A stretch of DNA of 10,629 nt. Source: Verrucomicrobiota bacterium. Lineage in GTDB: Bacteria > Verrucomicrobiota > Verrucomicrobiia > Opitutales > Opitutaceae. Positions 6,281-10,629 of the stretch are shown here, one piece after another (positions within the stretch are counted from its first letter, which is position 1; the number at the start of each line of letters is the position of its first letter). The stretch lies in NCBI GenBank assembly GCA_023391285.1, contig JAEWBF010000083.1, positions 1 to 10,629 on the forward strand, read 5' to 3'. Both the position numbers and the translations under genes were made by a program. Below the pieces are notes generated by a model. The model searched no databases. It was given only the letters and a program-made list of their open reading frames with translations, and was not told the origin of the DNA.

Positions 6281-7276
6281 ATGAAATCTCTGCTATCTCT
6301 GGTTGGCGTGTGTTTGTGCGTGCCGCTCGCGGCGTTTGCTGCGGAGCCGAAGAAGGAGTTTATCGAAAGGTTCGATCCTGCCTTCGACAAGCTCGTCGCG
6401 AACGATGCGAAGGTCGAGCGGCTGGCGGAGGGATTTCGCTGGTCGGAAGGGCCGGTGTGGTATCAGGGCGGCCTGTTGTTCTCAGATGTGCCGGAGAATG
6501 TGATTTATCGCTGGGAAGAAGGGATGACGAAGGCGGAGGTGTTTTTGAAGCCGAGCGGGTTGTTGCAGCCGAATCCGGAGTTTCGTGAGCCGGGCAGCAA
6601 TGGACTGGCGCTGGACCGGCAAGGACGGTTGTTGGTGGCGCAGCATGGGGAGCGGCGGATTGCGCGGTATGATAATGGAACGTGGACGACGATTGCGGAC
6701 CGGTTTGAAGGGAAGCGGCTGAATACGCCGAACGATCTGGCGGTGCGGCGGAATGGAGAGGTGTATTTCACGGATCCGCCGTATGGGTTTAAGGACATCC
6801 ATGCGTCGCCGTTGATGGAGTTATCCTTCCATGGCGTGTATCGGGTGGGCTTGGACGGGGAGGTGACGTTGCTGACGAGATCGATGAAGTTTCCGAACGG
6901 CATCGCGTTTTCGCCGGACGAGAAAGTGTTGTATGTGGGATCGACGGAGCATCAGAACGCGCACGTGCGGGCCTTTGACGTGGAGGCGGACGGATCCTTG
7001 TCGAACGAGCGGGTGTTTTTCGATGCGCGGCCGCTGAGTTCGCGCGAGGCGCCCGGGTCGTGCGATGGATTGAAAGTGGACCGCGAGGGGAATGTTTGGA
7101 CGTCGGGGCCCGGCGGGATCCTGGTGATCAATCCGGAAGGGAAAATGATCGGGCGGATCAACACGGGTGTTTCGACGGCGAATTGCGGCTGGGGCGATGA
7201 TGGGAGCACCCTTTATATCACCGCGAACAAGGCGCTGCTGCGGGTGAAGACGAAGACGAAGGGCGCGGGCTGGTGA
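6281..7276 (+). CDS. Secreted SMP-30/gluconolactonase-like beta-propeller protein
   Basis: This 331-residue protein starts with a clear signal peptide (MKSLLSLVGVCLCVPLAAFAA, cleavage near residue 20-21), so it acts outside the cytoplasm. The rest is a six-bladed propeller of the SMP-30/gluconolactonase/LRE family, whose members hydrolyse sugar-acid lactones using one divalent metal. Likely metal or active-site residues are Glu56 (SEGPVW), Asn151 (NTPNDLAV), Asn206 (FPNGIAFSPD) and Asp262 (CDGLKVD). Other family motifs are PGSNGLALD (104-112) and VYFTDPPYGF (161-170). The ATG at 6281 is chosen because it begins exactly at the signal peptide; a GTG at 6263 would add six residues. No Shine-Dalgarno motif is visible. 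Its plus-strand neighbour is GH115 after a 197-base gap, which suggests a role with released uronic or aldonic acids, but exact substrate is not readable from sequence. Confidence 0.88.
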   Translation: MKSLLSLVGVCLCVPLAAFAAEPKKEFIERFDPAFDKLVANDAKVERLAEGFRWSEGPVWYQGGLLFSDVPENVIYRWEEGMTKAEVFLKPSGLLQPNPEFREPGSNGLALDRQGRLLVAQHGERRIARYDNGTWTTIADRFEGKRLNTPNDLAVRRNGEVYFTDPPYGFKDIHASPLMELSFHGVYRVGLDGEVTLLTRSMKFPNGIAFSPDEKVLYVGSTEHQNAHVRAFDVEADGSLSNERVFFDARPLSSREAPGSCDGLKVDREGNVWTSGPGGILVINPEGKMIGRINTGVSTANCGWGDDGSTLYITANKALLRVKTKTKGAGW

Positions 7277-7309
7277 GGCGAGGGCGGGAGGGGGAAGGAG
7301 CGATGGCGA

Positions 7310-7338
7310 ACGGCGGGGTCGGGAGACCCCGCCCTACA
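7310..7338 (-). repeat. REP-like palindrome F
   Basis: A perfect 9-bp stem, GGCGGGGTC (7312-7320) with GACCCCGCC (7325-7333), surrounds a GGGA loop; minus-strand TGTAG (7338-7334) precedes it. It is almost identical to element E. It lies 33 bases past the lactonase stop, with the same chromosomal orientation as the others and thus opposite to the plus-strand genes here. No T-run follows, so intrinsic termination is doubtful. Confidence 0.7.
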
Positions 7339-7473
7339 GGAGGTAGGAAAGGCGATTGTCTCGGGCGGGCTTAAGTTGGGGGCGGAATGTGCGACTGTAG
7401 GAGGGTTGGGGAGATTGCCGGTTGGACGGCGGCTCTTCATTTTTCCTGACAGATTTCGCGTCAAGATTTCACC

Positions 7474-10392
7474 ATGACAGAACTTCTCTCCATCCCGGCC
7501 CCTCGAGTATTCGATTCGTCCCGTCGATCCATCGGCGCGATGCGTTTGGCAGGAACAGCGTTGCTGCTGGCGTGGAGTATCGCGTCGTCGGCTGCGGCGA
7601 TTGGCGAAGCGAGGTTTGTCGAAACAAAGCCGGTGACCGGCGGATTCGTGCTGGCGGCGGGCGGGAAGGCGGCGGCGTTGCACGTCGACGCGAAAGAGCC
7701 CGCGGGCGTCCGGCGGATCGCGGGGCACTTGCAGGCGGATATCGAGCGCGTGACCGGGATAAAACCGGCGATCGAGAGCGGAGTGCCGAAGTCGCCGGCG
7801 GTCGTCGTGGGAACGATCGGATCAGGCGGTTTGGTCGATCAGCTGGTGGCGGCGGGGAAGCTCGACGTTGCGGCGATCAGGGGCAAGTGGGACGGGTTTC
7901 TGATTGAGACGGTGGCGAATCCGTTTCCGGGTGTGGAGCGGGCGCTGGTCGTGGCGGGCGCGAACAAGCGGGGCGCGATCTATGGCATGTATGAGATTTC
8001 GGAGCAGATCGGCGTTTCGCCGTGGTATTGGTGGGCGGATGTGCCGGTGAAGAAGAGCGATGCACTTTATGTGAAACCGGGCCGCGTGGCGGAGCAGGTG
8101 CCGGTGGTGCAGTATCGCGGGATCTTCATCAACGACGAGGCACCGGCGCTGACGGGCTGGGTGCAGGAGAAGTTTGGGAAATTCGACCACACGTTTTATC
8201 AGCATGTGTTCGAGTTGATCCTGCGTTTGCGCGGCAACTACCTGTGGCCGGCGATGTGGCAGCCGCGGGCGTTTATCGACGACGATCCCGAGAATGCGCG
8301 GCTGGCGGACGAGATGGGGGTGGTGATCGGGACGACGCATCACGAGCCGATGATGCGGGCGCATGCGGAGTGGGATCGTTATGGGAAGGGACCGTGGGAT
8401 TATTCGAAGAATGCGGACGTGTTGCAGGAGTTTTGGCGCGGCGGCGTCGATCGCGTGAAGGACAAGGAGATCGTGATTTCGCTCGGCATGCGGGGCGACG
8501 GCGACGAGCCGATGACGGAAGGCGAAAACGTGGCGCTGCTCGAGCGGATCGTGAAGGACCAGCGCACGATTCTCGGCGAGGTGATGGGTAAGAAGGCGGA
8601 AGACATTCCGCAGCTATGGGCGCTCTACAAGGAAGTGCAGGGTTACTATGAACGCGGCATGCGGGTGCCGGACGATGTGATCCTGCTCTGGTGCGATGAC
8701 AACTGGGGCAACATCCGGCGGCTGCCGACGGCCGAGGAACGGAAGCGGCCGGGCGGCGCGGGCGTGTATTATCATTTCGACTACGTGGGCGGCCCGAGAA
8801 ACTACAAATGGATCAACACCTTCCGGATCGCGAAAGTCTGGGAGCAGATGAACCTCGCGTGGCAATACGACGCGAACCGGATCTGGATCGTGAACGTGGG
8901 TGACATCAAGCCGATGGAGTTCCCGATCGAGTTCTTCCTGAACATGGCGTGGGCGCCGGGTCGTTGGAATCCGGATACGCTGGCGGATTATGCGCAGGCG
9001 TGGGCGGCGCGGGAGTTTGGGGCGGAGCACGCGGCGGAAGTTGCGGCGTTGATCGATGGCTACACGAAGCTGAATGCGCGCCGGAAGCCGGAGATGCTGG
9101 CGCCGGACACGCTGAGTTTGGTGAACTATCGCGAGGCGGATCGCGTGGTGGCGGAGTGGCGCGATCTGACGGCGCGCGCGGAAAAGTTGAGCGCGCAGCT
9201 GCCGGCGGAGGCGCGCGATGCGTTTTTCCAGTTGGTGCTTTATCCCGTGAAAGCGAGCGGGGTGGTGCAGGAGATCTATGTCGCGGCGGGCAAGAACCGG
9301 CTTTACGGCGTGCAAGGGCGGTCGGCGACGAACACGGAAGCGCAGCGCGTGCGCGATCTGTTCGCGTTGGATCAGGCACTGGTGCGGCAGTATCACTCGC
9401 TCGGCGGCGGTCGGTGGAATCACCAGATGTCGCAGAGCAAAATGGGCTACACGTATTGGCAGACGCCGAATCTCGAAGTGGCGCCCGCGGTGAGCGAGGC
9501 GCATCCGTATGCCGATGCGTCGCCCGCGCTGGCGATCGAAGGCTCGGAGCGCTCGTGGCCGGCGTATGGGTCGGGGCGCGCGGTGTTGCCGCCGTTGCAT
9601 GTGCTGGGTGGCGGCGCGACGCGATGGGTCGAGTTGTTCAACCGTGGATTGAAGGCGTATGACTATCGCGCTACGGCGGATCAGCCGTGGGTGAAAATTA
9701 CGCCGGCGAACGGCAGCGTGAAGGAGATCACGCGCTTGGAGATCGGAGTCGATTGGGCGGCTGCGCCGGCGGGCAACTCGATCGCGACGATCACGATCGA
9801 AGCACCGGGGCTGCGGCAGAACGTGCAGCTGCCGGTGGAGAAGCCGGACGTGGCAACGCTGGCCGGCTTTGTTGAAACGGATCGGCACGTGGCGATCGAA
9901 GCGCCGCATTTTGCGCGCGCGGTGAATGCGGGGGGCGTCGAATGGAAGGTTTTGCCGAACTTTGGGCGCACGCTCGGGGGCGTGACAACGTTTCCGGTGC
10001 TCGCGGCGGAGAGCGTGCCGGGCGGGGCGTCGCCACATCTTGAATACGACGTGCACCTGACGTCGTCAGGCGAGTTGAGCGTGGAGCTGCATTGCGCGCC
10101 GTCGCTGGACTTTCAGCCGGGCGGGGGATTGCGGCTGGCGGTGTCGTTCGACGAGCAGGAGCCGCAGATCGTGAAACTCGACACGTGGGCGACGCTGCAG
10201 GATTGGGAGAAGTCGGTCGGCGACGGGGTGCGGCGCGTGGTGACGAAGCACAACGTCGAGAAACCCGGGAAGCATGTGTTAAAGATCTGGCGCGTGACAC
10301 CGGGTGTGGTGCTCGAGCGTGTGATCATCGATGCCGGTGGCGTGCGGCCGAGTTATTTGGGGCCGGTGGAAAGTCCGCGGGTGAGGCTCTGA
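7474..10392 (+). CDS. Glycoside hydrolase family 115, xylan alpha-1,2-glucuronidase
   Basis: This 972-residue protein matches GH115 in length and order. Family members remove alpha-1,2-linked glucuronic or 4-O-methylglucuronic acid from xylan, including internal residues. Recognisable conserved blocks are YRGIFINDEAP (214-224), GNYLWPAMW (254-262), GTTHHEPMMRAHAEW (286-300), LGMRGDGDEPM (337-347), LLWCDDNWGNIRRLP (404-418), YYHFDYVGGPRNYKW (432-446) and VGDIKPMEFPIEFF (475-488). Residues 45-200 form the N-terminal alpha/beta domain, the catalytic barrel covers roughly 200-510, then a helical region follows, and beyond about 690 comes the beta-rich GH115 C-terminal domain. Residues 23-42 are a typical signal-peptide core ending SSAAA. 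The ATG at 7474 leaves a long n-region with a twin-arginine-like SRRSIG (16-21); an in-frame ATG at 7540 would give a conventional 20-residue Sec signal instead, and the choice is open. Terminator at 10421-10448. Confidence 0.93.
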   Translation: MTELLSIPAPRVFDSSRRSIGAMRLAGTALLLAWSIASSAAAIGEARFVETKPVTGGFVLAAGGKAAALHVDAKEPAGVRRIAGHLQADIERVTGIKPAIESGVPKSPAVVVGTIGSGGLVDQLVAAGKLDVAAIRGKWDGFLIETVANPFPGVERALVVAGANKRGAIYGMYEISEQIGVSPWYWWADVPVKKSDALYVKPGRVAEQVPVVQYRGIFINDEAPALTGWVQEKFGKFDHTFYQHVFELILRLRGNYLWPAMWQPRAFIDDDPENARLADEMGVVIGTTHHEPMMRAHAEWDRYGKGPWDYSKNADVLQEFWRGGVDRVKDKEIVISLGMRGDGDEPMTEGENVALLERIVKDQRTILGEVMGKKAEDIPQLWALYKEVQGYYERGMRVPDDVILLWCDDNWGNIRRLPTAEERKRPGGAGVYYHFDYVGGPRNYKWINTFRIAKVWEQMNLAWQYDANRIWIVNVGDIKPMEFPIEFFLNMAWAPGRWNPDTLADYAQAWAAREFGAEHAAEVAALIDGYTKLNARRKPEMLAPDTLSLVNYREADRVVAEWRDLTARAEKLSAQLPAEARDAFFQLVLYPVKASGVVQEIYVAAGKNRLYGVQGRSATNTEAQRVRDLFALDQALVRQYHSLGGGRWNHQMSQSKMGYTYWQTPNLEVAPAVSEAHPYADASPALAIEGSERSWPAYGSGRAVLPPLHVLGGGATRWVELFNRGLKAYDYRATADQPWVKITPANGSVKEITRLEIGVDWAAAPAGNSIATITIEAPGLRQNVQLPVEKPDVATLAGFVETDRHVAIEAPHFARAVNAGGVEWKVLPNFGRTLGGVTTFPVLAAESVPGGASPHLEYDVHLTSSGELSVELHCAPSLDFQPGGGLRLAVSFDEQEPQIVKLDTWATLQDWEKSVGDGVRRVVTKHNVEKPGKHVLKIWRVTPGVVLERVIIDAGGVRPSYLGPVESPRVRL

Positions 10393-10420
10393 GAGCCGCA
10401 GAGTTCGTGCGGTAAAACGA

Positions 10421-10448
10421 GAGCGGGTGCGGGCCCGCTCTTTTTTTT
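10421..10448 (+). terminator. Rho-independent terminator of the GH115 gene
   Basis: GAGCGGG (10421-10427) pairs with CCCGCTC (10434-10440) around a 6-nt loop and is followed by eight T residues (10441-10448). It begins 29 bases after the GH115 stop codon, on the same strand. Confidence 0.92.
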
Positions 10449-10506
10449 GGAGCCAGGGGAAGGGCCTGAAGGGAGCGTTCATCGTCGAGGTAGATGTTGC
10501 GAGATG

Positions 10507-10532
10507 GGTTGCGCGACGAGCGCGCAACCTAC
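10507..10532 (-). repeat. REP-like palindrome H
   Basis: A perfect 9-bp stem, GGTTGCGCG (10507-10515) with CGCGCAACC (10521-10529), encloses a 5-nt loop, with GTAG on the minus strand (10532-10529) overlapping the stem base. It is not next to a visible stop codon, but the sequence ends shortly afterwards so its other neighbour is unseen. Confidence 0.65.
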
Positions 10533-10594
10533 CGCGGCCGTCGGGGGGAGCGTTTCGCGGGGGGATGGATTAATACGGAAAAGAAAAGCGGGCG

Positions 10595-10629
<35 letters not shown>

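Noticed and set aside
7312..7333. Palindrome F as a rho-independent terminator of the lactonase gene
   Set aside because: The stem is strong but no T-run follows on either strand.
7387..7412. TGTAGGAGGG on the plus strand as an eighth REP-like element in opposite orientation
   Set aside because: No matching 3' stem arm follows; it may be a chance match or a decayed fragment.
7447..7463. TGAC-N9-GTCA inverted repeat just upstream of GH115 as an operator
   Set aside because: Only four bases per arm, expected by chance in this length of sequence.
8614..10056. Minus-strand open frame of 480 codons inside GH115
   Set aside because: Arg/His-rich antisense translation without recognisable structure; GH115 motifs are clear on the plus strand.
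10279..10527. Minus-strand open frame of 82 codons at the end
   Set aside because: It runs through the terminator, a REP-like palindrome and the 3' end of GH115 and has no protein-like features.

Overview
This GC-rich window looks chromosomal and most likely comes from a Verrucomicrobiota member, with Opitutaceae-like as my best guess. That placement is inference, from the GH115 enzyme, the weak or absent Shine-Dalgarno motifs and the style of the intergenic palindromes; no rRNA or marker phylogeny is available here. The last 34 bases are a pure G run, so the window probably ends at a raw contig or read end.

Layout. Positions 106-4783 (minus strand) hold a four-gene cluster read from high to low coordinates: an ABC ATPase (GldA-like), an ABC-2 permease (GldF-like), a membrane-anchored auxiliary protein (GldG-like) and a DUF4340 membrane-anchored protein. 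A candidate promoter lies at 4864-4891 and a good rho-independent terminator at 16-45, so the cluster can be read as one transcript. Upstream of it, also on minus, is rlmN (4983-6101), the radical-SAM methyltransferase of 23S rRNA and tRNA. On the plus strand are a secreted SMP-30/gluconolactonase-like beta-propeller (6281-7276) and a large exported GH115 xylan alpha-glucuronidase (7474-10392) with its own terminator (10421-10448). The last two suggest use of glucuronate-decorated xylan; the ABC cluster is a generic envelope export system of unknown substrate.

The most interesting content is the repeats. At least seven short palindromes carry GTAG (once ATAG) on the 5' side of the stem, as in REP elements mobilised by RAYT transposases. 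All seven have the same orientation. Four lie at the 3' end of a minus-strand gene so that the TAG of the element is the stop codon of that gene; these are the only TAG stops in the window, and the other three genes stop with TGA. A second system is four degenerate heptanucleotide arrays (unit roughly RGWTNNG), two placed immediately upstream of start codons and two inside coding sequence, where they encode nearly the same peptide (NSEPxTxN) in two neighbouring proteins.

The plus strand is G-rich throughout: plus genes use G-ending codons and minus genes C-ending codons. This strong strand skew explains the very long antisense open frames. There is no RNA gene, CRISPR array, transposase gene or recognisable defence system, and no gene-free stretch exceeds 300 bases.
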